Assembly (NCBI GenBank): GCA_003612485.1
Contig: RAZA01000028.1
Span: 1-59,002, forward strand
Source of the DNA: a bacterium D16-50
GTDB lineage: Bacteria; Bacillota; Clostridia; Lachnospirales; Lachnospiraceae
Length of the DNA stretch: 59,002 nt
Direction: 5' to 3'
Part shown: positions 7,701-16,683 of the stretch, piece after piece
How positions within the stretch are numbered: position 1 is the first letter of the stretch
How the letters are laid out: every line of letters begins with the position of its first letter
Position numbers and translations under genes: made by a program
Notes under the pieces: generated by a model
Told to the model about the DNA's origin: nothing
What the model saw: only the letters and a program-made list of their open reading frames with translations
Database searches by the model: none

Positions 7701-9842
7701 ATGTCTTCACAGGATGATTATTTGGATGAATTGCTGAAGGAGATGCCTTTGGAGGAAGATGAGGATGGAACGGATGACGGGCAGACGGCCAATCGGCCGG
7801 ATGTGGAGGCCGTTTCAGAGATGACGGAGGACGAGATTGCCAGACTCTTGGACCAAGGAAAGGCGGAGGGCAGGCAAGGGCAGGAAAAGACACGTGCTTT
7901 AGGAGGGGATGCTTCGGCTGCACAGGACGTGATGGGCATGCTGGACAAAACCGAAGACCGTGAGCTGAAGGAGATACGGAATCTGCTGGAAAAGTCGGAT
8001 AAAAACGAGACCATAGCAGGAACGGATTCGATCTTGTCGGGTTCAGACAAGGATCAGAATCCGGCGGACAGATTGCTGGCGGACATAGAGGAAGCGGGGG
8101 AGAGAGAAGTGGCTGGGGATGCGATGGACAGCAAAAGCCGGCGCGCTATGAAGAAGGAGCAGCGCAGGGAACAGAAAGAAGAGAAAAAGCGGGCAAGGCA
8201 GGCCGCCAAGGCCCAGAAGGGAAAGAAAGACCACGAAAATGTAACCGCTCCGGCCCCGGAGCCCCGGACGTCTTCCGCTCCGGAGCAAAAAGAGCCTGCC
8301 CAAGCAGGATATGATGCCATGATGGACAGAGAGCTGCTGGACAGCATTGTCTCAGGGGCAGGGCGCGTGGGACGGCATGAGGAACAGGAGACCAGACAGC
8401 CTGCTGCTCCTATGGCACAGGCAGAGGAAGGCGGAGGCTCCATAGCAGATCTTTTGAGCTATGCGCAGGCGGACTTGGACGCGGCGGAGGATTCGGAGGC
8501 GGACTGGGTGGAGCAGCAGGGCGGCTCGTCGGAGCTGGACATCCTGACTGTGGACATGGACGAGGCGGATTCCATGCTTGAGGATATCTCGGAGAAGCCG
8601 GACGACAAAGGGAAAAAAGGCGGATTCTTGTCCAAAGTAGTCTCTTTTCTGACCGAGGAAGATGAGCCGGAGGCCGAGAACGAGGATGTTCAGCTTTCGC
8701 AGGAAAACGAAGAGATACTCAAGGATCTGGACAAGGAAGGTCCCAAGAAGGCGCCAAAGGCAAAGAAGGCCAAAAAGAAACCGGCCAAGAAGGACAAAAA
8801 GCCGAAGCCTAAAAAGCCGCCCAAGCCCAAAAAGCCTAAGAAAACCCAAGAACCGGAGGCCTACCCTCTGGGCAAGCGCCTTACGTTCAAGAAGGCGCTG
8901 CCGATTATCTTGTTCGGAGCCTCTCTGGGGCTGGTGATTTTCATTCTGACTAATCTGGCCACAGATTATACGGATAAACAGGCTGCCAGAGATGCCTACA
9001 AGGCAGGGGACTATGAGGCCTGCTATCTGAATCTTTTTGGCAAGAAGCTGGATGAGACCGAGGCCATGATGTACGGCAGGTCCGAGAGCATTCTTTATAT
9101 AAGGCTCTGGTTAAGGGAATATGAGATGTTTGTGGAGGACGGAGCCGAGGTGGAGGCTCTGGACAGCCTGATACAGACGGTGAAGGAGTATCCGAATCTA
9201 TATGAGTACGCGGCTCAGTGGAATGCCGGAATGGATGTCTACGAGGTATATCAGAAGATGCTGGATATTTTGTCCGGCAAGTACGGCATCACTGAGGTGG
9301 AGGCGCTGCAGATCGCGGCGCTGAAGAGCGACCTGCAATATACCAAAATCGTTACCGCTCTGGCCGAGGGGAAAGAATTCGGCTCTTCCCCGGAGCAGGA
9401 AACCAAGGGGATGACACTGACTGAGTGGTACAACAGCGACGACAGAGCACAGCTGGAGACTCAGGTCAACCAGATACAGGCGGAGCTTGGGATGACATTC
9501 TATGTGGAGGTCCAGGAGCCGGATGTAATGGTATATAATTATAAATATGCGGAATCCTTGAGTCTGGACGACGCTGCTGCGGAGGAGCTCCGGGAACACT
9601 ACGGGACTGAGCTGGACGGGCAGTATACCGTGTTTGCAGAGTCTGTCAGGGAATTCAGGGACACCTATAGAATACCGCTGACAACGATCCGGATCCGCTA
9701 TCTGAATGCCGACGGAACGCAGATTTTCTCCAGAGATTACACGGAGGACTATGTTCCGGGGGCAGGAGGGCAGGATCAGGATGAGAACCTGCCTGACGAG
9801 CTGCCGGAAGAGGCGGAGATAGAGACGGGGAATATGCTGTGA
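7701..9842 (+). CDS. Single-pass membrane protein with Lys/Pro-rich tract, function unknown
   Basis: 713 aa from ATG 7701, chosen because AGAGGAAG lies 4-11 bp upstream; an in-frame ATG at 7656 has none. Residues 1-345 are acidic and low-complexity (Glu, Asp, Gln, Lys) without a recognisable domain. Residues about 347-384 consist almost only of Lys, Pro and Ala. One membrane helix follows at about 398-418 (ILFGASLGLVIFILTNL), then a roughly 290-residue C-terminal domain outside the membrane with many Tyr and Glu. There is no N-terminal signal peptide, so the long N-terminal part should be cytoplasmic and the basic tract would sit against the membrane. It lies between a Sir2-like gene and ung. 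I do not recognise the family. Confidence 0.85.
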   Translation: MSSQDDYLDELLKEMPLEEDEDGTDDGQTANRPDVEAVSEMTEDEIARLLDQGKAEGRQGQEKTRALGGDASAAQDVMGMLDKTEDRELKEIRNLLEKSDKNETIAGTDSILSGSDKDQNPADRLLADIEEAGEREVAGDAMDSKSRRAMKKEQRREQKEEKKRARQAAKAQKGKKDHENVTAPAPEPRTSSAPEQKEPAQAGYDAMMDRELLDSIVSGAGRVGRHEEQETRQPAAPMAQAEEGGGSIADLLSYAQADLDAAEDSEADWVEQQGGSSELDILTVDMDEADSMLEDISEKPDDKGKKGGFLSKVVSFLTEEDEPEAENEDVQLSQENEEILKDLDKEGPKKAPKAKKAKKKPAKKDKKPKPKKPPKPKKPKKTQEPEAYPLGKRLTFKKALPIILFGASLGLVIFILTNLATDYTDKQAARDAYKAGDYEACYLNLFGKKLDETEAMMYGRSESILYIRLWLREYEMFVEDGAEVEALDSLIQTVKEYPNLYEYAAQWNAGMDVYEVYQKMLDILSGKYGITEVEALQIAALKSDLQYTKIVTALAEGKEFGSSPEQETKGMTLTEWYNSDDRAQLETQVNQIQAELGMTFYVEVQEPDVMVYNYKYAESLSLDDAAAEELREHYGTELDGQYTVFAESVREFRDTYRIPLTTIRIRYLNADGTQIFSRDYTEDYVPGAGGQDQDENLPDELPEEAEIETGNML

Positions 9843-9867
9843 TTACAGAAGAGAGGATGGGCTAGAC

Positions 9868-10542
9868 ATGGGCATGATTGAGAATGATTGGCTCCCGGAG
9901 CTGGAAGGGGAATTTCAGAAACCATATTACAAGGAGCTATACGCTTTCGTGAAAAGCGAGTATGATTCCGCGCAAGTATTTCCGCCTGCGGACGATATCT
10001 TCAATGCGTTTCATTATACGCCGCTGAGCGATGTAAAGGTTGTCATATTAGGGCAGGATCCCTACCACAATGTAGGGCAGGCCCATGGGCTCTGCTTTTC
10101 CGTGAAGCCGGAGGTAGCTGCGCCGCCGTCTCTTGTTAATATCTATAAGGAGCTTCATGACGATATGGGCTGCTATATTCCCAACAACGGCTATCTGGTG
10201 AAGTGGGCGAAGCAGGGTGTGCTGATGCTCAATACGGTGCTGACGGTTCGGGCCCATATGGCCAATTCCCACCGTGGGAAGGGATGGGAGGAGTTTACGG
10301 ACGCCGCTATCAGGACGCTGAACAAGCAGGACAGACCCATGGTTTTCATCCTATGGGGGCGTCCTGCCCAGACCAAGAAAAAGATGCTGAACAATCCCAA
10401 GCATCTGATTTTGGAGGCGCCGCATCCCAGTCCGCTTTCTGCCTATAACGGGTTCTTCGGCAGCAGGCCCTTCAGCAAGACCAATCGGTTTCTGCAGGAT
10501 AACGGGCTGGGCCCCATAGATTGGCAGATAGAGAATATCTGA
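9868..10542 (+). CDS. ung: Uracil-DNA glycosylase (family 1)
   Basis: Removes uracil from DNA to start base-excision repair. The catalytic water-activating motif GQDPYH is at residues 62-67 (Asp64). The uracil-binding segment GLCFSV follows, then LLN-type LMLNTVLTV, and the leucine-loop motif HPSPLSAYNGFFGSRPF with His186. 224 aa is a normal full length. Start ATG 9868 has GAGAGGATGGG upstream; ATG 9874 is a less well spaced alternative. It follows the preceding membrane protein by 25 bp and may share its transcript. Confidence 0.97.
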   Translation: MGMIENDWLPELEGEFQKPYYKELYAFVKSEYDSAQVFPPADDIFNAFHYTPLSDVKVVILGQDPYHNVGQAHGLCFSVKPEVAAPPSLVNIYKELHDDMGCYIPNNGYLVKWAKQGVLMLNTVLTVRAHMANSHRGKGWEEFTDAAIRTLNKQDRPMVFILWGRPAQTKKKMLNNPKHLILEAPHPSPLSAYNGFFGSRPFSKTNRFLQDNGLGPIDWQIENI

Positions 10543-10600
10543 TTTCCGATGGACTTATGGGATAGACTATAGTATAAACGTAAAAAGAGGAAGATTCATA

Positions 10601-11908
10601 ATGGACAGTATGCCTAAAAAGAAGGCTTTTGTCACCAGAGAGCTGGTGGAGAGAATCACAGAGGAATACCCTACCCCCTTTCATATCTATGATGAAAGGG
10701 GGATTCGTGAAAATGTCAGGGCACTGAGGGAGGCGTTTTCATGGAACAGAGGCTATAAGGAGTTCTTTGCGGTGAAAGCCGCGCCGAACCCTTTTTTGAT
10801 GAGGATTCTGCAGGAGGAGGGCTGCGGCTGTGACTGCTCCTCCTATACGGAGCTGATGCTCAGTGATGCAGTGGGGGTAAAGGGGGAGGATATTATGTTT
10901 TCCTCCAACGATACGCCTGCAGAGGAGTTCGGGCTGGCGGCAGCCCTTGGTGCCACCATCAATCTGGACGACATCACCCATATCGAATTTCTGGAGAAGG
11001 TCATGGGACGCCTGCCCAAGACTTTGAGCTGCCGGTTTAATCCCGGAGGGTATTTCTCCATGGGGACGGACATCATGGACAATCCGGGAGACGCCAAGTA
11101 CGGCTTTACGGAAGCTCAGATGTTTCAGGGATTCCGGCTCCTTTTGGACAAGGGCGTGGAGAACTTCGGCATCCATGCGTTTCTGGCCAGCAACACCGTG
11201 ACCAATGAATATTACCCGGAGCTGGCAAGGCAGCTGTTTCGGCTGGCGGTGCGGCTGCAGGAGGAGACGGGGGCGCGTATCGCCTTTGTGAATCTGTCGG
11301 GAGGTATCGGCATACCCTATCGTCCCGATCAGGAGCCCAACGACATCAGGGCCATAGGCGAGGGCGTGCGTGTGGCATTTGAGGAGATTCTGGTTCCTGC
11401 AGGCATGGGGGACGTGGCCGTGTACACGGAGCTGGGACGCTTCATGACGGGGCCCTATGGACATCTCGTGACGAAGGTGATTCACCAGAAGCATATTCAT
11501 AAGGAGTATCTGGGGGTGGATGCCTGCGCCGTGAACCTGATGCGCCCGGCCATGTACGGAGCCTATCACCATATCACGGTGCTGGGCAAGGAGGACGCGC
11601 CCTGCAGCCACAAATATGATGTGGTGGGATCCTTGTGCGAGAATAATGATAAGTTTGCGGTGGACAGGATGCTGCCGGAGACGGAGATCGGAGATTATAT
11701 AGCCATACATGATACAGGGGCCCATGGGTTTTCCATGGGGTATAATTATAACGGAAAGCTTCGGTCTGCGGAGCTGCTGCTCTGTGAGGACAAGACGGTA
11801 CGGCTGATTCGGCGGGCAGAGACCCCCAGAGACTATTTTGCAACCTTTGACGGTTTTGAGATCTTCGACAGACTGTTTCCAAAGGAGACTTCAGAAGAGT
11901 CGCAGTGA
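10601..11908 (+). CDS. lysA: Diaminopimelate decarboxylase-like PLP enzyme
   Basis: Fold-III PLP decarboxylase, most likely making L-lysine from meso-diaminopimelate. The PLP lysine is Lys59 in FFAVKAAPNP; CDCSSYTEL, the NLSGGIGIPY glycine-rich phosphate loop, ELGRFMTGPYG and the dimer-interface active-site segment GSLCENNDKF are all recognisable. 435 aa is typical. It belongs to the divergent Clostridial LysA branch, so another substrate (for example carboxynorspermidine or an N-succinylated compound) cannot be excluded. Start ATG 10601 has AAAGAGGAAG upstream. It is followed 31 bp later by the LD-carboxypeptidase gene. Confidence 0.88.
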   Translation: MDSMPKKKAFVTRELVERITEEYPTPFHIYDERGIRENVRALREAFSWNRGYKEFFAVKAAPNPFLMRILQEEGCGCDCSSYTELMLSDAVGVKGEDIMFSSNDTPAEEFGLAAALGATINLDDITHIEFLEKVMGRLPKTLSCRFNPGGYFSMGTDIMDNPGDAKYGFTEAQMFQGFRLLLDKGVENFGIHAFLASNTVTNEYYPELARQLFRLAVRLQEETGARIAFVNLSGGIGIPYRPDQEPNDIRAIGEGVRVAFEEILVPAGMGDVAVYTELGRFMTGPYGHLVTKVIHQKHIHKEYLGVDACAVNLMRPAMYGAYHHITVLGKEDAPCSHKYDVVGSLCENNDKFAVDRMLPETEIGDYIAIHDTGAHGFSMGYNYNGKLRSAELLLCEDKTVRLIRRAETPRDYFATFDGFEIFDRLFPKETSEESQ

Positions 11909-11939
11909 ACTTAAGTCCGGGGACAGGGAGGGAGTAGAT

Positions 11940-12986
11940 ATGAGGTATCCAAAATTTCTGCCGGATGGGGGCACCATCGGGTATTTGGCGCCGTCTTGCG
12001 GATGTGCCGTAGAGCCGTATAAATCGGCATTCAGGAATGCGGTGCAAAAGCTGGGAAATATGGGGTATCAACAGATATTTGGGCCCAACTGCTTTGCAAA
12101 CGACGGAGTTGGCATCAGCAGCACGCCAGAGAAGTGCGGAAGGGAGGTCATGGACAGCTTTCTGTCCGGGAAGGCAGACTGCCTGATTTCCTGCGGGGGC
12201 GGGGAGCTGATGTGCGAAATTCTTCCCTATGTGGATTTTGAAAAACTGGCGCAGGCGGACCCCATATGGTTCATGGGCTATTCCGACAATACGAACCTGA
12301 CCCATCTATTGGCAACGATGGCGGATACTGCCTCCGTCTACGGACCCTGCGCAGGCGCCTTCGGCATGGAGCCGTGGCACGAGTCCCTGCAGGACGCCCT
12401 TGGAATTCTCAGGGGGAACATGACGGCCGGCAGGTTCGTGCTGGAAGGATATGACAAATGGGAAAAGGAATCCCTCAAGGGTGAAGAGAATCCCCTTGCC
12501 CCTTATCACTTGACAGAACCTAGAAGGATCTGCAGCTTTGTGGGCAGGGAGCGGACGAAAGAGCCTCTGCGGTTTGAAGGGAGGCTTCTGGGAGGCTGCA
12601 TGGACTGTCTGGTGAATCTGCTGGGCACCCGTTTTGACCGCACCAGAGAGTTCACGGAGCGGTATGGGAAGGACGGAATCATCTGGTTTCTGGAGGCCTG
12701 CGACCTGAACGTGTTCGCTGTTCGCCGGGCCATGTGGCAGATGGAGGAGGCAGGGTGGTTTGGGAATGTGAGAGGATTTCTCTTCGGCAGGCCTCGAAAC
12801 GGCGAACAGCTGATGAATCTGGACGCCTATGATGCGGTATTGGAAGTGGCGGGCTCAAAGAACGTGCCGGTGATCATGGACGTGGATCTGGGGCATCTGC
12901 CTCCCATGATGCCGATTGTGACGGGAAGCATGGCGGAGGTTGCCGTAAAGGGGAATGACATCCGCGTTGAAATGCGGTGCATATAG
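11940..12986 (+). CDS. S66-family LD-carboxypeptidase (LdcA/MccF-like)
   Basis: 348-aa serine peptidase of family S66. LdcA members trim the terminal D-Ala from murein tetrapeptides; MccF members hydrolyse acyl-sulfamoyl adenylates such as processed microcin C. The nucleophile is Ser115 in FMGYSDNTNL. The glycine-rich SCGGGE segment, a Glu in FLEACDLN and the catalytic-type His in VDLGHLPPMMPI are present. Start is ATG 11940 with GGGAGGGAG upstream; the open frame reaches further 5' only by overlapping lysA. Sequence alone does not separate wall recycling from immunity, though the lysA neighbour (diaminopimelate metabolism) fits a wall role. Confidence 0.87.
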   Translation: MRYPKFLPDGGTIGYLAPSCGCAVEPYKSAFRNAVQKLGNMGYQQIFGPNCFANDGVGISSTPEKCGREVMDSFLSGKADCLISCGGGELMCEILPYVDFEKLAQADPIWFMGYSDNTNLTHLLATMADTASVYGPCAGAFGMEPWHESLQDALGILRGNMTAGRFVLEGYDKWEKESLKGEENPLAPYHLTEPRRICSFVGRERTKEPLRFEGRLLGGCMDCLVNLLGTRFDRTREFTERYGKDGIIWFLEACDLNVFAVRRAMWQMEEAGWFGNVRGFLFGRPRNGEQLMNLDAYDAVLEVAGSKNVPVIMDVDLGHLPPMMPIVTGSMAEVAVKGNDIRVEMRCI

Positions 12987-13040
12987 TGGGCAATAGTATT
13001 CAAAGAGAAATACGAAAGAGAAATAAAATGAAATTACTAC

Positions 13041-13069
13041 TTGCCAAAGAATGGTTTTTGTGTTAACAT
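13041..13069 (+). promoter_or_regulatory. Promoter of tRNA-Leu
   Basis: TTGCCA (13041-13046), a 17-bp spacer and TAACAT (13064-13069) with TG at 13061-13062 make a good extended -10 sigma-A promoter about 40 bp before the tRNA. Confidence 0.65.
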
Positions 13070-13108
13070 GGATACGTTGTAGGGTTCCTACAGCGTACTG
13101 ACAAAGAT

Positions 13109-13195
13109 GCCGGTGTGTCGGAATTGGCAGACGAGACAGACTCAAAATCTGTTATCCGCAAGGGTGTGTGGGTTCGAGTCCCACCACCGGCACCA
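13109..13195 (+). tRNA. tRNA-Leu (anticodon CAA)
   Basis: A class II tRNA. Acceptor arms GCCGGTG (13109-13115) and CACCGGC (13185-13191) pair, followed by discriminator A and an encoded CCA. The anticodon stem ACAGA/TCTGT encloses the loop CTCAAAA, giving anticodon CAA. A variable arm is present and the T arm GTGGGTTCGAGTCCCAC is intact. It reads UUG codons. Confidence 0.95.
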
Positions 13196-13204
13196 GACTT
13201 TTAC

Positions 13205-13245
13205 AGCCCGTAAATCTCCGGTATATCGGAGGTTGCGGGCTTTTC
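13205..13245 (+). terminator. Terminator after tRNA-Leu
   Basis: AGCCCG pairs with CGGGCT at the base and CTCCG with CGGAG inside; TTTTCTTT follows. Confidence 0.8.
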
Positions 13246-13569
13246 TTTATGCTCGGCTTTTTTGCGCCGTCTCAGCTTTTGATGAGCTTTCCGCAGGCAA
13301 TGTCAATGGGGGCGGGATCGTGTATTTGGCGGTCTCCATATTAGCTGATGATTATTAAGGCAGAGGTATGAATAAAGTGAATTTATTCTTTAAAATTCAT
13401 AAAAAAACTTGCGTCCCCCTGCTTTTTGGTGTATATTGTTTCACGGTTGCAGTTTTGACTGATGATGAGCTTCGCCGCTTTGCGGCGTGAGAATTCTATG
13501 CTCCGCTCCAGCGGCGGAGCATTTGATTTGTGGCAGTGGATGATTTTTGGAAGTATAAGGGGACTGAGC
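13246..13569 (+). other. Gene-free leader region of topA with palindromes and tandem hairpins
   Basis: No supported gene in 324 bp. It contains a perfect palindrome GAATAAA-gtgaa-TTTATTC (13370-13388), a promoter (13409-13437), and then two GC-rich hairpins. The first is CGCCGC-ttt-GCGGCG (13473-13487). The second has 9-bp arms ATGCTCCGC/GCGGAGCAT (13498-13522). Neither hairpin is followed by a good T tract, so they look like leader structure rather than terminators. The part 13246-13365 shows nothing I recognise. Confidence 0.6.
13409..13437 (+). promoter_or_regulatory. Putative topA promoter
   Basis: TTGCGT (13409-13414), a 17-bp spacer and TATATT (13432-13437). It would give a leader of about 125 nt carrying the two hairpins before topA. 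Confidence 0.5.
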
Positions 13570-15681
13570 ATGGCTAAATATTTGGTAATCGTGGAATCAC
13601 CTGCAAAAGTGAAGACAATCAAGAAATTTCTTGGATCGAATTATGAAGTGGCGGCCAGCAACGGGCATATCAGGGATCTGCCCAAGAGCGCCATGGGGAT
13701 CGATATAGAGCATGACTATGAACCCAAATATATCACCATCAGGGGAAAGGGGGATATTCTGGCTTATCTGCGCAAGGAAGTGAAGAAGGCCGAGAAAATC
13801 TATCTTGCAACGGACCCTGACCGGGAAGGGGAGGCTATTTCCTGGCATCTGCTGTTCGCGCTGAAGCTGGAGGATAAGCTGGGAGAAAAGAAGGTATATA
13901 GAATCACCTTCAACGAAATCACCAAGAACGCGGTGAAGGAATCTCTGAAGAATGCCAGAGAGATCAATATGAATCTGGTGGACGCGCAGCAGGCACGCAG
14001 AGTTCTGGACCGCATGGTGGGATACCGCATTTCCCCTCTGCTGTGGAAGAAGATCAAAAGGGGGCTGAGCGCCGGCAGGGTTCAGTCCGTGGCCCTGAGG
14101 ATCATATGCGACAGGGAGGAGGAGATCAATGCCTTTGTCCCTGAAGAGTACTGGACGCTGGACGTGAGGCTGAAGGTGGAGGGGGAGAAGAAGCCCCTCT
14201 GCGCCAAGTACTATGGCACGGTGAAAGAGAAAACGGGCATTGCGGACAAGGAGCAGGCCGACCGTATCATGGGGGAGCTGAAGGGTGCGGACTATGCTGT
14301 GGCTGAAGTGAAGACAGGAGAGCGCCTGAGGAAGCCGCCTCTTCCTTTCACCACCTCTACCCTGCAGCAGGAGGCCAGCAAAACATTGAATTTCTCCACC
14401 CAGAAGACAATGCGGCTGGCCCAGCAGCTCTATGAGGGAGTGGATATCAAGGGCGAGGGCACGGTGGGCCTCATCACCTATCTTCGTACCGACTCTACCC
14501 GGGTGTCCGCAGAGGCAGAAGCCATGGCGGCGGGGTATATCTTATCCCGCCATGGGGAGGAATATCTGGCGGAGGCGGCGGGGGAGAAGCGCAAGAGCGG
14601 CAAGATACAGGATGCCCACGAAGCCATACGTCCTACGGACGTGAACCGGATTCCCACAGCGCTGAAGGAGGAACTTCCCAGAGATCTGTTCCGCCTTTAT
14701 CAGCTGATCTGGAAACGTTTTCTGGCAAGCAGGATGAGTCCGGCGAAATACGAAACTACGTCCGTAAAGATTCAGGCCAAAGAGCACTTGTTCACGGTGG
14801 CGGCCTCTTCCCTGAAGTTCGACGGCTTTACCAGCGTGTACGGGCTTGGAGACGATGGGGCGGAGGACGGCTCCGAAGGCAAGAACGCTTTGGCGGTGAG
14901 ACTGAGCAGGGAGAGCAGATTTTCCTTCGACGCTTTTGAACCGTGCCAGCATTTCACCCAGCCGCCTGCCCATTACACGGAAGCATCTCTGGTGAAGGCT
15001 CTGGAGGAGCTGGGGATCGGCCGCCCCAGCACATATGCGCCTACTATCACCACTATTCTGGCGAGAAGGTATGTGGTGAAGGAGGAGAAGAACCTCTATG
15101 TGACGGAGCTGGGGGAAGTGGTGAACAGAATGATGATGGAAGCGTTTCCCACCATAGTGGACGTGAATTTCACTGCCAATATGGAAGCGCTGCTGGACGG
15201 CGTGGAGGAGGGCAGCGTGAAGTGGAAGACCGTGGTATCCAACTTCTACCCTGATCTGGACGAGGCAGTGCAGCAGGCGGAAAAGGAGCTGGAGCATGTC
15301 ACTGTGGCGGACGAGGTCAGCGATGAGGTGTGCGATCTCTGCGGCAGGCAGATGGTGATCAAGTATGGTCCCCACGGGCGCTTTCTGGCTTGTCCGGGCT
15401 TTCCGGAATGCCGCAATACCAAACCTTATTTTGAAAAGATCGGTGTAGCTTGTCCCAAGTGCGGCAAGGATATAGTGATGAAGAAGACGAAGAAGGGAAG
15501 GAAGTATTATGGGTGCATAGATAATCCGGAATGCAGCTTTATGGTCTGGCAGAAGCCGTCCGGGAAGCTCTGCCCCCAATGCGGGTCCGCTCTGCTCATC
15601 AAAGGAAATAAATATGTCTGCGCCGATGAGAAATGCGGATACCGGGCTTCGGCTGAGGATTTGGGCAAGGAGCAGCCGTAA
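13570..15681 (+). CDS. topA: DNA topoisomerase I (type IA)
   Basis: Relaxes negative supercoils by transient single-strand breaks. The N-terminal TOPRIM domain (VIVESPAKVKTIKKFL, then TDPDREGEAISWH) carries the metal-binding acidic residues. The catalytic Tyr lies in GLITYLRTDSTR, and GRPSTYAPTI is a conserved core motif. The C-terminus has three Cys4 zinc ribbons: CDLCG..CPGFPEC, CPKCG..CIDNPEC and CPQCG..CADEKC. 703 aa is the usual length. Start ATG 13570 has AAGGGGA upstream; an open frame reaching 13462 includes leader hairpins and is not coding. It precedes codY, as in many Firmicutes. Confidence 0.97.
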   Translation: MAKYLVIVESPAKVKTIKKFLGSNYEVAASNGHIRDLPKSAMGIDIEHDYEPKYITIRGKGDILAYLRKEVKKAEKIYLATDPDREGEAISWHLLFALKLEDKLGEKKVYRITFNEITKNAVKESLKNAREINMNLVDAQQARRVLDRMVGYRISPLLWKKIKRGLSAGRVQSVALRIICDREEEINAFVPEEYWTLDVRLKVEGEKKPLCAKYYGTVKEKTGIADKEQADRIMGELKGADYAVAEVKTGERLRKPPLPFTTSTLQQEASKTLNFSTQKTMRLAQQLYEGVDIKGEGTVGLITYLRTDSTRVSAEAEAMAAGYILSRHGEEYLAEAAGEKRKSGKIQDAHEAIRPTDVNRIPTALKEELPRDLFRLYQLIWKRFLASRMSPAKYETTSVKIQAKEHLFTVAASSLKFDGFTSVYGLGDDGAEDGSEGKNALAVRLSRESRFSFDAFEPCQHFTQPPAHYTEASLVKALEELGIGRPSTYAPTITTILARRYVVKEEKNLYVTELGEVVNRMMMEAFPTIVDVNFTANMEALLDGVEEGSVKWKTVVSNFYPDLDEAVQQAEKELEHVTVADEVSDEVCDLCGRQMVIKYGPHGRFLACPGFPECRNTKPYFEKIGVACPKCGKDIVMKKTKKGRKYYGCIDNPECSFMVWQKPSGKLCPQCGSALLIKGNKYVCADEKCGYRASAEDLGKEQP

Positions 15682-15706
15682 ATGAGAATGTTAAAAGACT
15701 CTTGCG

Positions 15707-15754
15707 AAAATATTCATATTTTGCATTGTAATCTGATTCCATTTGTGGTATGAT
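15707..15754 (+). promoter_or_regulatory. codY promoter with adjoining AT palindrome
   Basis: TTGTAA (15726-15731), a 17-bp spacer and TATGAT (15749-15754) preceded by TG at 15746-15747 form a strong extended -10 promoter. Directly upstream lies the perfect dyad AAAATAT-tc-ATATTTT (15707-15722), a plausible operator. The leader of about 135 nt carries nested inverted repeats GAATCC..GGATTC and CCGATG..CATCGG (about 15792-15834). Confidence 0.6.
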
Positions 15755-15894
15755 GGGAGCGTATGAGAGTGCCATGATGTCAGTACGACCGAATCCCGAT
15801 GCATAATCCATCGGTGCGACGGACGCCGGATTCTGTGGCTTGTGTTCTGCGACCTATGTGCATACATGTGGCGGCGGAAATCGGAGGTATTTAT

Positions 15895-16683
15895 ATGAGT
15901 AGTGTGCAGTTGCTGGATAAGACCAGAAAAATCGGCAAACTGTTGCATAATAACAACTCAAGCAAGGTAGTGTTCAATGATATCTGTAAGGTGATGCGGG
16001 AGATTATGAACTCCAACGTGTTGGTGATCAGCCGCAAGGGCAAGGTGCTTGGAATCGGTAAGGAAGAGGGAATAGAAGCCATTACCGAGATGATCGACGA
16101 CAAGGTGGGAGGATTCATAGATCAAATGCTCAACGAGAGGCTTCTGGGTGTCCTCTCCACCAAGGAGAATGTGAATCTGGAGACCATGGGGTTTGAGGGA
16201 CCGGATATCAGAAGGTTTCAGGCCATGATTACTCCCATAGAGATCGCAGGGGAGAGGCTGGGTACTCTGTTTATATATAAGTGCGATGCCCAGTATGATA
16301 TTGACGACATTATACTCTGTGAATATGGCACCACGGTGGTGGGGCTGGAAATGCTCCGGGCCGTGAATGAGGAGAGCGCCGAGGAGAGCCGCAAGGTCGC
16401 GGTGGTGAAGTCGGCACTGGGCACGCTTTCCTTTTCCGAGCTGGAGGCAATCACGCATATATTCGACGAGCTTAACGGCATGGAAGGAATTCTGGTAGCC
16501 AGCAAGATAGCGGACAGGGTAGGCATTACCCGCTCCGTCATTGTCAATGCCCTGAGGAAATTTGAGAGCGCAGGGGTTATAGAGTCCCGCTCTTCCGGAA
16601 TGAAGGGAACCTACATCAAGGTGCTTAACGATGTGGTTTTTGAGGAGATTGAAGAGCTGAAACGGCAGAATAAGGGAAGATGA
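15895..16683 (+). CDS. codY: GTP- and branched-chain-amino-acid-sensing transcriptional regulator CodY
   Basis: Global repressor that in Firmicutes senses isoleucine/valine/leucine and GTP and controls nutrient-limitation genes, in several species including motility. The N-terminal GAF domain starts at LLDKTRKIGKLLH; the C-terminal winged helix is ASKIADRVGITRSVIVNALRKFESAG with SRSSGMKGTYIKVLN behind it. 262 aa is full length. Start ATG 15895 has TCGGAGGTATT upstream. Its position directly before flgB is the same as in Bacillus, and a CodY-like box lies 6 bp after its stop. Confidence 0.97.
   Translation: MSSVQLLDKTRKIGKLLHNNNSSKVVFNDICKVMREIMNSNVLVISRKGKVLGIGKEEGIEAITEMIDDKVGGFIDQMLNERLLGVLSTKENVNLETMGFEGPDIRRFQAMITPIEIAGERLGTLFIYKCDAQYDIDDIILCEYGTTVVGLEMLRAVNEESAEESRKVAVVKSALGTLSFSELEAITHIFDELNGMEGILVASKIADRVGITRSVIVNALRKFESAGVIESRSSGMKGTYIKVLNDVVFEEIEELKRQNKGR

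Noticed and set aside
13109..13195. tRNA-Leu as an integration site
   Set aside because: No repeated tRNA 3' end or integrase nearby; topA and codY follow as expected.
13107..13358. Open frame across the tRNA-Leu
   Set aside because: It is a translation of the tRNA and its terminator, without a binding site or family resemblance.
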